Shown here: in pieces, positions 8,432-15,828 of the stretch | Layout of the letters: each line of letters begins with the position of its first letter | Position numbering within the stretch: position 1 is the first letter of the stretch | From: Sphingomonadales bacterium 63-6 | GTDB taxonomy: Bacteria > Pseudomonadota > Alphaproteobacteria > Sphingomonadales > Sphingomonadaceae | Reading direction: 5' to 3' | Assembly: GCA_001898545.1 (NCBI GenBank) | Contig: MKUB01000200.1 | Span: 19,245 to 53,433 of the forward strand | DNA length: 34,189 nucleotides | Made by a program: the position numbers and the translations under genes | Notes under the pieces: generated by a model | The model's database searches: none | What the model was told of the DNA's origin: nothing | Seen by the model: the letters and a program-made list of their open reading frames with translations, nothing else

Positions 8432-8447
8432 CATACCAGTTGGTATA
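8432..8447. promoter_or_regulatory. probable TetR operator 1 (efflux promoter)
   Basis: CATACCAGTTGGTATA contains the dyad ATACCA-gt-TGGTAT with perfect 6-bp arms. It lies in the gap between the tetR stop and the efflux operon and is AT-richer than its surroundings. It matches operator 2 at 12 of 16 positions. Confidence 0.65.
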
Positions 8448-8478
8448 TAAATCGAGCCGCCGAGCGTCAAGCGATATT

Positions 8479-8494
8479 TATACCAGTCAGTAAA
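8479..8494. promoter_or_regulatory. probable TetR operator 2 (efflux promoter)
   Basis: TATACCAGTCAGTAAA shares 12 of 16 bases with operator 1 (8432-8447) and its dyad is imperfect. It starts 24 nt upstream of the tetR stop in plus coordinates, that is, just downstream of tetR in the transcription direction. Two sites about 47 bp apart centre to centre would let two repressor dimers flank the efflux promoter. Confidence 0.55.
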
Positions 8495-8518
8495 GAAAGT
8501 CGAGAGCCGTCTGGAAAG

Positions 8519-9127
8519 TCAGGCGCTGGGCCAGGTTGCCAGGCAGATTTCCACCAGCTGTTCCAGCTCCGCGCGGCTTGCACCTGCGCCTGCCTGCACT
8601 GACATCCCCTGGAGAACCGCGGTCAGATAAGCCGCCAGCCCTTGAGGATCGACGTTGGCGGGCAAGTCACCGTCCTGCTTGGCACGCTCGAAACGCTCAA
8701 GCAGCGCCTGCTTGGCCGCCGCACCGCGAGCCACCACCTGTTCGCGAATCCCCTCGGCCTCGTCACCGCAGGCGCTCGCCCCGATTACCGTCAGGCAACC
8801 GCGGCATTTTTCGCCACTATAGATTTCCAGCGCCCCGTGCAGGAAATGTTCCGCAACGCCGCGCGCTGTAGACGCCTTCAACGCCTCGCTCACATAGGCC
8901 AGCTTTTCGCGCTGATAGAGGTCCAACGCCTTGGTAAACAACGCCTCTTTATTCCCGAAGGCGGCATAGAGGCTAGGCTTGGTGATGCCCATGGCCTCCG
9001 TAAGGTCCGCCATCGACGCACCTTCATACCCCTTGGCCCAGAAGACGGAGAGCGCCGCCGCCAGAGCCTGTTCGGTATCGAATTCGCGTGGACGACCGCG
9101 CGTGATGCAAGCCGTGGAAATTTTCAT
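8519..9127 (-). CDS. TetR/AcrR family transcriptional regulator of the efflux operon
   Basis: I start this 202-aa repressor-type regulator at ATG 9127 (MKISTACITRGRPREFD), 35 codons inside the track ORF, because RGRPREFD directly before the HTH is the family N-terminus. The TetR HTH spans about residues 20-60 (ALAAALSVFWAKGYEGASMADLTEAMGITKPSLYAAFGNKEALF). The ligand domain contains KCRGCLTVIGASACGDEAEG, a version of the RGCL element common in one AcrR subgroup. Its three closely spaced cysteines are worth noting but are not proof of redox sensing. It lies directly upstream of the efflux operon on the same strand. Similar ATACC dyads occur at its own start and at the efflux promoter, so it probably represses both. 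Confidence 0.9.
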   Translation of the reverse strand: MKISTACITRGRPREFDTEQALAAALSVFWAKGYEGASMADLTEAMGITKPSLYAAFGNKEALFTKALDLYQREKLAYVSEALKASTARGVAEHFLHGALEIYSGEKCRGCLTVIGASACGDEAEGIREQVVARGAAAKQALLERFERAKQDGDLPANVDPQGLAAYLTAVLQGMSVQAGAGASRAELEQLVEICLATWPSA

Positions 9128-9146
9128 AACGACCGGTATATATACC
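9128..9146. promoter_or_regulatory. probable TetR autoregulatory operator
   Basis: Immediately upstream of the tetR start codon lies GGTATATATACCGGTCGTT (minus strand). It contains the perfect palindrome GGTATATATACC and a TATACCGGTC element resembling the TATACCAGTC of operator 2. Binding here would block tetR transcription or early elongation. Confidence 0.55.
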
Positions 9147-9272
9147 TCTCGGCGCAGGAATCCAAGGGTTGTGGCCATAGCCGAGGCGATGCGGCTGCGA
9201 TACAGGCTTGTGGTACTATCGGCGCCAGCCATGCCGTAACGGCAGCATAGACCGTTCCATCCTCACCCGAAA

Positions 9273-10631
9273 TCATGCTGCAGCCAGCGCTTCGTGGAAT
9301 GTATCGAGCCACCAGAAAACGTTCTGTTCGCGAATCTGCGCCATCATCGACTGCCAGCGCTCCTGTCGTTCAGCCAGGGGCATTTCCAGCGCCTGTTTCA
9401 AGGCATCGCCGATCTCTTCCGCGCTGTAGGGATTGACCAGGAGCGCGTCCTTCATCTGCTCGGCCGCCCCGGCGAAGCGCGAAAGGATCAACACGCCGGG
9501 ATCGTCCGGGTCTTGCGCGGCGACATATTCCTTGGCCACCAGGTTCATCCCGTCTCTCAGCGGGGTGACGAGACCCACCCGGCTCGCACGATAGACGCCG
9601 GCCAGCGTGTCATGGGGATAGCCCTGGTTCACATAGCGGACCGGCACCCAGTCCAGCGCGGCATAGGCGCCGTTTATCCGGCCCGTCAGCTGTTCCAGGC
9701 TGGCGCGGATACGCTGGTAGCTGTCGATGCTCGCGCGCGAAGGAGGAGCGATCTGGAGGAACACCACGCGATTGCGCATCTCCGGGTGATCCACCAGCAG
9801 GCGTTCATATCCCAGGAAGCGCTCCTCCAGCCCCTTTGAATAATCCAGCCGGTCCACCCCGACGATCAGCGCCCTGCCCACCAGACTCCTGCGAATGCGG
9901 CCCAGCGATTCCTGTGCGGCCTCGCTCCGGGCGATCTCTGCAAAGCCATCGGCGTCGATTCCCACCGGACAGGCCAGCAGGCGTACGGAACGGCCTCCAC
10001 GGCGAAGGACATCCCCCTCTATCTGCGCCCCCATCTGGGAAACCGCATATTCGCAGAAAGCCTCCAGCCATTCGTTCGTCTGGAACCCGATCACATCATA
10101 TTCGAACAGATTTTCCACCAGCACCATCGCCTCGGGCAAGGTCGTCAACAGGCGGCGCGGCGGCCAGGGGGTGTGGAGATAGAAGCCCAAGCGGTTCTTT
10201 ACCCCCGCCCCGCGCAATTCCTTGCCCAGCGGAATGAGGTGGAAATCCTGCACCCACACCAGGTCGTCGGGCTCGATCAGCGGAAGGACGGTCTGCGCCA
10301 GGCGCTCATTCACCCTGTGATAGCCATGGGCAAAGCTGCGCTCATATTCCGCAAGATCGACCCGGTAATGGAGCAGGGGCCACAGGGTTCGGTTGGCGTA
10401 GCCGTTGTAATATTCCTCGATGTCCTGCTCTTCGAGGTCCACCGTGGCCGTGGTGAGCCCGTTCACCCGGCTGAGATTGACCTGTCCTGTGAACTTCTCG
10501 ATCACTTCGCCGGACCAGCCGAACCAGATTCCGCCATAGGCATTGAGCGCGGCGGTCAGTGCCACGGCAAGCCCGCCCTGAGAGCCGCCACCCGCGCTCA
10601 CGCGATTCGAAATTGCAATCAGGCGGCTCAT
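9273..10631 (-). CDS. otsA: alpha,alpha-trehalose-phosphate synthase (UDP-forming)
   Basis: OtsA (GT20) makes trehalose-6-phosphate from UDP-glucose and glucose-6-phosphate in the cytoplasm. I start at ATG 10631 (MSRLIAISNRVSAGGG, 452 aa); the 28 extra residues in the track are unlike the family. Recognisable elements are SNRV at the N-terminus, the glycine loop GGSQGGLAVAL, VWVQDFHLIPLG (the HDYHL-type substrate motif), FYLHTPWPP, GVDRLDYSKGL (nucleotide-sugar binding) and TPLRDGMNLVAKEYVA. The Arg/Lys pair of GT20 enzymes lies in VDRLDYSKG. Its start overlaps the stop of the GH15 gene as ATGA, so the two are translationally coupled. It is the last gene of otsB-GH15-otsA and ends about 145 nt upstream of tetR. 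Confidence 0.93.
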   Translation of the reverse strand: MSRLIAISNRVSAGGGSQGGLAVALTAALNAYGGIWFGWSGEVIEKFTGQVNLSRVNGLTTATVDLEEQDIEEYYNGYANRTLWPLLHYRVDLAEYERSFAHGYHRVNERLAQTVLPLIEPDDLVWVQDFHLIPLGKELRGAGVKNRLGFYLHTPWPPRRLLTTLPEAMVLVENLFEYDVIGFQTNEWLEAFCEYAVSQMGAQIEGDVLRRGGRSVRLLACPVGIDADGFAEIARSEAAQESLGRIRRSLVGRALIVGVDRLDYSKGLEERFLGYERLLVDHPEMRNRVVFLQIAPPSRASIDSYQRIRASLEQLTGRINGAYAALDWVPVRYVNQGYPHDTLAGVYRASRVGLVTPLRDGMNLVAKEYVAAQDPDDPGVLILSRFAGAAEQMKDALLVNPYSAEEIGDALKQALEMPLAERQERWQSMMAQIREQNVFWWLDTFHEALAAA

Positions 10632-12412
10632 CGGATGGTACTCCAGGGTCGGCTCAGCAAAGTGGCGCAATTGATGATGCCCACCAGCGAATAGGTCTGC
10701 GGGAAATTCCCCCACAATTCTCCAGTTTTGGGATCGATGTCCTCGGACAGCAGGCCCGAGGGCGTGCGTTGGGCCAATATGCCCTCGAACAGCCCGCGCG
10801 CTTCTTCCGTGCGCCCGGTGAGGTGAAGCGCCTCGATCAGCCAGAAAGTGCAGACGTTGAACGCCGTCTGCGGCAGTCCGAAATCGTCCTCCGATGCATA
10901 GCGCAGCATGTGCGATCCTCTTCTGAGTTGCTTTTCAAGGGCAGCCAGCGTCGTCAGGAACCGGCTGTCGTCGGGCCGGATGAAACGCAGGTCGAGCATC
11001 TGCAGCATGCTCGCATCGAATTGCTCACCCTCGAATGTGGCGGAAAAACACTGGCTGTCGGGCCGCCATGCCGCCCGCTCGATATGGGCGCGGATGTGAT
11101 TAGCCCGCTTCTGCCAGAACCGCGCCCGATCGCCCTTGCCCAGGGCTGCAGCGGCATTGGCCAGCCGGTCGCAGGCGGCCCAGCACATGACCGAGGAATA
11201 GGTGTGGACCCACTTGCTGTTGCGCAGTTCCCAGAGGCCGGCATCGGGCTGATCGTAATTCTCCCAGGCCCGCTGTCCCACTCGCTCCAGCGCCAGGAAA
11301 TCCTCCTCGCCCGCAGGTCGAAACAAGCGTTCGTCGAAGAAGGCCTGCGCGCTGGACAGCACGATCTGGCCATAGGCGTCATGCTGGATCTGCCGCGCGG
11401 CCTGATTGCCTTCGCGCACCGGGCCGAAGCCGCGATAGCCGGCAAGATCGGGTACGATCCGCTCTTCCAGATCGGGCTCCCCAAGCACGCCATAGAGTGG
11501 CTGGATATGCCCGCCCCGCGCCGCATCGACGATGTTCCGCAGGAATGCCAGATAGGATTCCAGAACATCCAGCGCGCCCAGCCGGTTGAGCGCCTGCACC
11601 GTGTAATAGGCATCGCGTATCCAGCAGAAGCGATAGTCCCAGTTCCGCTGAGATCCGTGATGTTCGGGAATGGAGGTGGTCAGCGCCGCCACGATAGCGC
11701 CGGTTTCCGCATGCTGGCACAGCTTCAGCGTGATGGCCGCCCGGATCACTGCGCTTTGCCATTCAAGCGGAATGGCCAGCCCGCGCACCCAGCTCTGCCA
11801 GTGGAGAACGGTGCTTTCCAGCATGCCTTCCATGGCATTGCCGATCTCCCGCAGGAACGGCTCATCGGGGCCGAGGAAGAAATATGCTGGGCTTTCCAGC
11901 CTGAAGGCACGCTCTTCCTGCACGATGCCCACAGGCGCCGACATGGTGAGCCTGAGCGAGACGTCGCCAGTGCGGAAGCGCAGGTAATTTCCTACCCCAC
12001 GCTTTGCCCGCACGGGCTCGCTCCAGCCCGTCACCGGGCGGACCCGCACGCGAATGCGCGGCGAACCATGCAGGGGCCGGACAATCCGCGCGAAGGCTAC
12101 CGGCCGATATGGCCCCACCCGCTGGCGATAATCGGGGCAGAAGTCGATGACTTCTATGGCATTACCCGCCTCGTCCTCGTGCCGCGTGATCAACACCGGC
12201 GTGTTGCGAAGATAGGCAGTTTCGGTTTTCACCACGCCTTCCAGCGAGATGTCCCAGAAACCCTTCTGCGGATCATCCCCGTCAAGCAGGGCCGAGAACA
12301 AGGGTTCCCCGTCCACCCGGGGCACACAGGCCCAGACATAGCGGCCGGAACTGTCGATCAATGCGGAGACCTGGCAATTGCCAATCGGCCAGAGATTCAG
12401 GTCCGGTTGCAT
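10628..12412 (-). CDS. glycoside hydrolase family 15 protein (glucoamylase/trehalase-like)
   Basis: This cytoplasmic GH15 enzyme is 594 aa. I start at ATG 12412 (MQPDLNLWPIGNCQVSALID), which has GGAG six bases upstream; the track start lies five codons further out. The N-terminal super-beta-sandwich covers about residues 1-240 and the (alpha/alpha)6 catalytic domain the rest. Family signatures are SQRNWDYRFCWIRDAYYTVQAL, the QIQHDAYGQ region, and the C-terminal LLSEDIDPKTGELWGNFPQ, which carries the catalytic acidic residue. GH15 members between otsB and otsA are common in alphaproteobacteria. Some GH15 enzymes are trehalases, so it may recycle trehalose or trim glucans, but specificity cannot be read here. 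It overlaps otsB by 16 nt and otsA by 4 nt, giving one tightly packed operon. Confidence 0.9.
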   Translation of the reverse strand: MQPDLNLWPIGNCQVSALIDSSGRYVWACVPRVDGEPLFSALLDGDDPQKGFWDISLEGVVKTETAYLRNTPVLITRHEDEAGNAIEVIDFCPDYRQRVGPYRPVAFARIVRPLHGSPRIRVRVRPVTGWSEPVRAKRGVGNYLRFRTGDVSLRLTMSAPVGIVQEERAFRLESPAYFFLGPDEPFLREIGNAMEGMLESTVLHWQSWVRGLAIPLEWQSAVIRAAITLKLCQHAETGAIVAALTTSIPEHHGSQRNWDYRFCWIRDAYYTVQALNRLGALDVLESYLAFLRNIVDAARGGHIQPLYGVLGEPDLEERIVPDLAGYRGFGPVREGNQAARQIQHDAYGQIVLSSAQAFFDERLFRPAGEEDFLALERVGQRAWENYDQPDAGLWELRNSKWVHTYSSVMCWAACDRLANAAAALGKGDRARFWQKRANHIRAHIERAAWRPDSQCFSATFEGEQFDASMLQMLDLRFIRPDDSRFLTTLAALEKQLRRGSHMLRYASEDDFGLPQTAFNVCTFWLIEALHLTGRTEEARGLFEGILAQRTPSGLLSEDIDPKTGELWGNFPQTYSLVGIINCATLLSRPWSTIR

Positions 12413-13260
12413 AGCTGCTCCAGCCAAGCGTGCACCTCCGCGACAGTGCCGAGGCGATAGCGCGCGGCGGTGGGGTTTCTGTTGCCGACGACGACGCCAA
12501 AGCCGCCCAGCTCTTCGGCAGCGGAAAAACCTGCCTCATCGGTCAGATCATCACCCACGAAGATAGGCATGGTACCGGCGCTCGCGGCCCGCTCCATCAC
12601 TGTGCGCACTGCGAAGCCCTTGTCCCGACCAGGGACGCGCAACTCGGCCACGGCCTTGCCCTTCTGCAGCGAGAGGCCATGTTCCTGCGCCAGCGCCGCT
12701 GACAGAGCTATGCTGGCTTCCTCCGCCTCCGGAGCCAGCCGGAAATGGAGCGCCACGCCGAAGCGCTTGCGCTCCACCAGAACTCCTGGATGTTTGGCCG
12801 CGAAATCCTCCAGCGCGGCGGCCACTATATCGAGACTGGCCGGGCGAGGCATCGCCTCCTCATTCAACTCGGCGCCATGATTACCCACCAGCACCGGCCC
12901 GCCCTGCCCGAGCTTCCCGACGAGACCCAGCCGGCTCGCGAGCCAGTCCACATCCCGCCCACTAACCACGGCCAGCCGCCCTTCGATCAGCGATGAGAGG
13001 GTATCCAGCAAGTCGGCAACGTGGCGGGGAACCTCAACAGCCTCCGGCGTATCCGCGATTTCCACCAGCGTGCCATCGAAATCGAGCAGCAGCGTAACCT
13101 CTCCCTTCGCCAGCGCGGGGGGAGGAGATGCCCCGCCACCCTGTGGGAGAAGGTGGACGGCGGCTTTCATTTCCAGCGCGCCGACCGCACCGGGAAACAT
13201 ACATTCTTCCCGCGTCGAGGCGGCGAGCGACATGCAGGATCGCAGCCTTGAGTGGTCCAT
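12397..13260 (-). CDS. otsB: trehalose-6-phosphate phosphatase
   Basis: OtsB is a HAD-superfamily phosphatase that removes phosphate from trehalose-6-phosphate. HAD motif I is LLLDFDGTLVEIADTPEAV, with the nucleophile aspartate in DFDGT. Motif II is VVSGRDVDW, the substrate region is LVGNHGAELN, the motif III lysine falls in RVPGRDKGFAVRTVM, and motif IV is PIFVGDDLTDEAGF. The start is uncertain. ATG 13260 has GGAG nine bases upstream, ATG 13200 (MFPGAV) has GGGAAG, and ATG 13170 (MKAAVHLLPQ) gives the most family-like N-terminus. I give the longest form. It is the first gene of the trehalose operon, and a dyad lies about 28 bp upstream. The sequence is otherwise intact. Confidence 0.92.
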   Translation of the reverse strand: MDHSRLRSCMSLAASTREECMFPGAVGALEMKAAVHLLPQGGGASPPPALAKGEVTLLLDFDGTLVEIADTPEAVEVPRHVADLLDTLSSLIEGRLAVVSGRDVDWLASRLGLVGKLGQGGPVLVGNHGAELNEEAMPRPASLDIVAAALEDFAAKHPGVLVERKRFGVALHFRLAPEAEEASIALSAALAQEHGLSLQKGKAVAELRVPGRDKGFAVRTVMERAASAGTMPIFVGDDLTDEAGFSAAEELGGFGVVVGNRNPTAARYRLGTVAEVHAWLEQLCNRT

Positions 13261-13287
13261 GTTTTCATCTCCGGATGTATGGCGATC

Positions 13288-13314
13288 GAACGATCCGATG
13301 GAATTAGATCGTTC
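13288..13314. promoter_or_regulatory. dyad upstream of otsB
   Basis: GAACGATC-N11-GATCGTTC has perfect 8-bp arms and ends 28 bp upstream of the longest otsB start. It may be an operator or a leader hairpin. On the minus strand it also contains AGAAC-N18-CGTT, a poor relative of the EcfG promoter, which I do not call. Confidence 0.4.
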
Positions 13315-13502
13315 TGCCAGAAGTGCCGTTCCCGCGCCGGACGCCGATAGCGGCGGACCGAGCCAAAGGCGGGATCAAAGGCATTTTCAAATAGTTGCGG
13401 CAGGAACGCCGCGCGATGCCAGGGCAGTACCATGCCAGATACCGAGACAGGGCGGCAAAGCGACGAGCCGTGCCGCTACCGGGGCACCGCACCCTCGCAA
13501 GG

Positions 13503-13528
13503 GGAACGCCCCTCTGGCAAAAACCGTT
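13503..13528 (+). promoter_or_regulatory. EcfG-type (general stress response) promoter
   Basis: GGAAC-N17-CGTT exactly matches the consensus reported for the alphaproteobacterial general stress sigma factor EcfG (GGAAC-N16/17-CGTT). The -10 element ends 28 nt before the ATG of a 24-codon ORF that has its own AAGGA site, a sensible leader length. It points at the membrane-protein/DUF421 pair. The match was found by eye and has not been scored genome-wide. Confidence 0.7.
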
Positions 13529-13556
13529 CTGACTGCTGCCAAACAAGGAACGGATA

Positions 13557-13631
13557 ATGATCCGCGAAGGTGCGACGATGAACGTGGGACGAGTTCAGGC
13601 TTTCAGGGGTTTCCCTCCCCATGGCGGCTAA
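13557..13631 (+). CDS. 24-codon sORF, possible leader peptide
   Basis: This ORF encodes MIREGATMNVGRVQAFRGFP plus PHGG and was too short for the ORF track. It is preceded by AAGGAA seven bases before the ATG, and by the EcfG-type promoter. Its stop (13629-13631) lies eight bases past the ATG (13621) of the next gene, in a different frame. That gene has no Shine-Dalgarno of its own (CCCTCCCC precedes its ATG), so ribosomes terminating here could reinitiate on it. The peptide resembles nothing I know, and its role may lie only in being translated. Confidence 0.4.
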   Translation: MIREGATMNVGRVQAFRGFPPHGG

Positions 13632-14145
13632 TCTCCCGGACGGAATCTCCCCGAGGCATCTGGAACAGGCCCGACCTGTCCATGCCCTCTCACACTGGTT
13701 GCCGTTGCTGATCCTGGGCGCGTTGATGATCGCCGCCCTGGCCGGACTGTTCGGTGGCTGGCCCAATGAGCGCAAATCGGCCTTGCGGAATGGTGCATCG
13801 CTGGCAGTGGAAGCGCCGCAGATTCTACGGGCCGGCGAGTTCTTCGAAATCTGGATCGATATCCGAGCCGATCGGACGATCGAGAAACCCACCCTGGCCA
13901 TCTCTGCCCCATATCTGCGCAATCTTACGGTCAACACCGTAATGCCGGGGGCAGAGGAAGAGGCATATTCCGGAGGGGCCTTTACCCTCACTTATGGCCG
14001 CCTCGAACCCGGCGATTTGTTACGCGTCAAGCTGGATGGCCAAGTCAACCCCACCCTTGCCGGGGGGCATGATGGCTGGATGGAACTGCGCGAGGGCGAC
14101 ATGCGCCTCGTCCGCGTTCCTCTCGAGCTGGAGATTTTGCCCTGA
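13621..14145 (+). CDS. hypothetical membrane-anchored protein, partner of DUF421
   Basis: This 174-aa protein has a short cytoplasmic N-terminus (about residues 1-28), one transmembrane helix (WLPLLILGALMIAALAGLFGGW), and an extracytoplasmic domain of about 120 residues. That domain looks beta-rich (AGEFFEIWIDIRADRTIEKPTLAISAP; LLRVKLDGQVNPTLAGGHDGWMEL), with no cysteines and no catalytic motif that I recognise. The fold may be immunoglobulin-like, but that is only inference from alternating strands. The stop and the next start overlap as TGATG, so it is translationally coupled to the DUF421 protein; the two probably act together at the membrane. It is preceded by a short ORF and an EcfG-type promoter, pointing to general stress control. 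Similar protein/DUF421 pairs occur in other alphaproteobacteria, without known function as far as I am aware. Confidence 0.75.
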   Translation: MAANLPDGISPRHLEQARPVHALSHWLPLLILGALMIAALAGLFGGWPNERKSALRNGASLAVEAPQILRAGEFFEIWIDIRADRTIEKPTLAISAPYLRNLTVNTVMPGAEEEAYSGGAFTLTYGRLEPGDLLRVKLDGQVNPTLAGGHDGWMELREGDMRLVRVPLELEILP

Positions 14146-14624
14146 TGGATATCGTGCTGCGCGCCACAGCGATGTTCGCAATCGTCTATCTCCTGCTGCG
14201 ACTGCTGGGGAAACGCGAACTCGCCCAACTGACACCCTTCGAACTGGTCATGCTGATCGTCATGGGCGATCTGGTTCAGCAGGGCGTTACGCATAACGAT
14301 TTCAGCATCACCGGCGCGACACTAGCGATTGCCACATTCGGTTTCTGGGGTGCCCTGCTAGCCTGGTTCAGCTTTCGCTCACGTCGCGCAGAAAAACTGC
14401 TGGAGGGAGAACCGGCGGTACTCGTGCGCAGTGGCAATATCCTGGCCCGTAACCTCAGTCGCCACCGCATCACCCAGTCTGAACTGGAAGCGGAAATGCG
14501 GCTCGCGGGGATCGCCTATCTATCCGATGTCGCATGGGCAATTCTGGAAACCGAGGGCAAGATAAGCTTCATCCGCAAGGATGATGAACCCTCCCATGCA
14601 CCCGAGGACGGGCCAGCCACCTGA
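14145..14624 (+). CDS. DUF421 (YetF-like) membrane protein
   Basis: This 159-aa YetF/DUF421 protein has three N-terminal helices (about residues 3-21, 33-50 and 58-76). They include the family signature LLLRLLGKRELAQLTPFELVMLIVMGDLVQQG. A small soluble domain follows, with LLEGEPAVLVRSGNILARNL and ITQSELEAEMRLAGIAYLSDV, the usual DUF421 C-terminal motifs. YetF-like proteins are associated with spore germination or stress in other bacteria, but their biochemical role is unsettled. It is coupled to the upstream anchored protein by a TGATG overlap. It converges on the mscS gene, with a shared hairpin covering both stops. Confidence 0.88.
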   Translation: MDIVLRATAMFAIVYLLLRLLGKRELAQLTPFELVMLIVMGDLVQQGVTHNDFSITGATLAIATFGFWGALLAWFSFRSRRAEKLLEGEPAVLVRSGNILARNLSRHRITQSELEAEMRLAGIAYLSDVAWAILETEGKISFIRKDDEPSHAPEDGPAT

Positions 14625-14651
14625 CCGGTTCGGATCGCGATACGGGTCAGG
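14620..14651. terminator. possible bidirectional terminator hairpin
   Basis: CCTGACC / GGTCAGG are perfect 7-bp arms around an 18-nt loop, overlapping both convergent stop codons (DUF421 and mscS). There is no T-tract, so intrinsic termination would be weak. Confidence 0.35.
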
Positions 14652-15723
14652 CGGCCGACAGCCCATCGGTCTGGCGGCGGAGGGTTACTTCTCCACGCCT
14701 GCGCGTGATGGCCCAGGGCATCTCGTCGCGAATGAATGCCATCATCGCCTCTCGCACGTCGCATCTAAGGTCGAAGGCTTTGCCCGCATCGGCCGCGCTG
14801 ACCAATGCGCGCAGTTCAAGGTGATCCGGCGCAGTGTCAGTCACCTGCAGCCCCACCACACGGCCATCCCATTTATCATTGGCCGCCACCACTTCTTCCA
14901 GCCTGGCCCGCAGTCGGGGAACATCCACCGCCGGGTCCACATGGAAGAAGGCCGTGCCCAATATCTGGCTGGTGGTGCGCGTCCAGTTCTGGAAGCTGTC
15001 CTCAAGGAAACGGGAAATCGGCACTACCAGACGGCGCTCGTCCCAGATGTTGACGATCACATAGGTCAGGCGGATTTCCTCGATCCGGCCCCATTCGCCA
15101 TCCATGATCACTACATCGTCGATCCGAATGGGCTCGGTGAAGGCCATCTGGATACCGGCCACCAGATTCTTGAGCGCGGGCTGCGCAGCCGCGCCCACTG
15201 CCAACCCGACAAGACCAGCCGATGCGATCAACGTGACCCCAATGTTCCGCACGGCGGGGATGCCCATCAGGATAAGGCACAATGTCGCCAGCGAGATCAC
15301 GAATACCGCCACCCGATGCAAAATATTGGCGCGGGTCCGCCTGCGCCGGGCAGACAGATTATCCGGCGCCGAAATATCCGTGCGTGCCTGGATGACCGCG
15401 AAACCCCAGCCGACCAGTGCGATCACCAGCCAGCCGAAGAGCGCCGGCGTCACCAACCGCGCGATCTGGCTCCAGGCGAGGGCAGCACGGGAATCGAGAC
15501 CCAGCGCAGGCTGGACGGCAGAGAGCGCGAGGGCGAGCAGAAGCCAGCGCGTGGGTCCGCGCAGCTTGCGAAGCGCTTCTGCAGAGGAAAGCCCATCCAC
15601 CCGGCGCAGAATCCTGCCCAGCACCAGAAAGATGACGAAATGCAACGCCAAAGCAAGCAGGACCGCGAGGGCACTAAGGGCGAGCGGCTGTAACCAGCCG
15701 GGGATCATCGGAACGAGTTGCAT
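14647..15723 (-). CDS. MscS-family mechanosensitive ion channel
   Basis: This 358-aa small-conductance mechanosensitive channel protects cells from osmotic downshock. Helices cover about residues 9-34, 60-78, 90-112 and 138-160. The pore helix TM3 follows with the glycine/alanine-packed VTLIASAGLVGLAVGAAAQPALKN, then the beta domain (GIQMAFTEPIRIDDVVIMDG, WGRIEEIRLTYVIVNIWDERR, VVPISRFLEDSFQNWTR). The C-terminal alpha/beta domain runs to residue 358. The start is not certain. ATG 15723 has AGGGG directly abutting it, while ATG 15708 (MIPGWLQPL) has a better-spaced site. It lies 105 nt downstream of the PQQ dehydrogenase on the same strand. By content it belongs with the neighbouring stress genes. 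A small hairpin (CATGGG-cagtaa-CCCATG, 15736-15753) sits just upstream of the start. Confidence 0.92.
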   Translation of the reverse strand: MQLVPMIPGWLQPLALSALAVLLALALHFVIFLVLGRILRRVDGLSSAEALRKLRGPTRWLLLALALSAVQPALGLDSRAALAWSQIARLVTPALFGWLVIALVGWGFAVIQARTDISAPDNLSARRRRTRANILHRVAVFVISLATLCLILMGIPAVRNIGVTLIASAGLVGLAVGAAAQPALKNLVAGIQMAFTEPIRIDDVVIMDGEWGRIEEIRLTYVIVNIWDERRLVVPISRFLEDSFQNWTRTTSQILGTAFFHVDPAVDVPRLRARLEEVVAANDKWDGRVVGLQVTDTAPDHLELRALVSAADAGKAFDLRCDVREAMMAFIRDEMPWAITRRRGEVTLRRQTDGLSAA

Positions 15724-15828
15724 CCCCTGAGGCTACATGGGCAGTAACCCATGGCCAGTGCGCACCCATCGGCCCAAGGCAGCAGAGGCACATGCCACCG
15801 CAAAGGCAGGACTATCCGACCCGGCTGA

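Noticed and set aside
9232-9244. small hairpin TGCCG-taa-CGGCA downstream of otsA as a terminator
   Set aside because: A 5-bp stem with no T-tract; too weak to call.
10559-12460. 633-aa plus-strand ORF opposite the GH15 gene
   Set aside because: An antisense open frame caused by codon bias; the minus strand encodes a complete GH15 protein.
13289-13315. EcfG-like promoter for otsB (AGAAC-N18-CGTT, minus strand)
   Set aside because: The -35 differs at its first base and the spacer is one base too long; the bases are explained by the GAACGATC/GATCGTTC dyad.
13070-13711. 213-aa plus-strand ORF spanning the otsB 5' end and the EcfG promoter region
   Set aside because: It crosses the otsB start, the dyad, the stress promoter and the start of the anchored protein in another frame, and has low-complexity composition.
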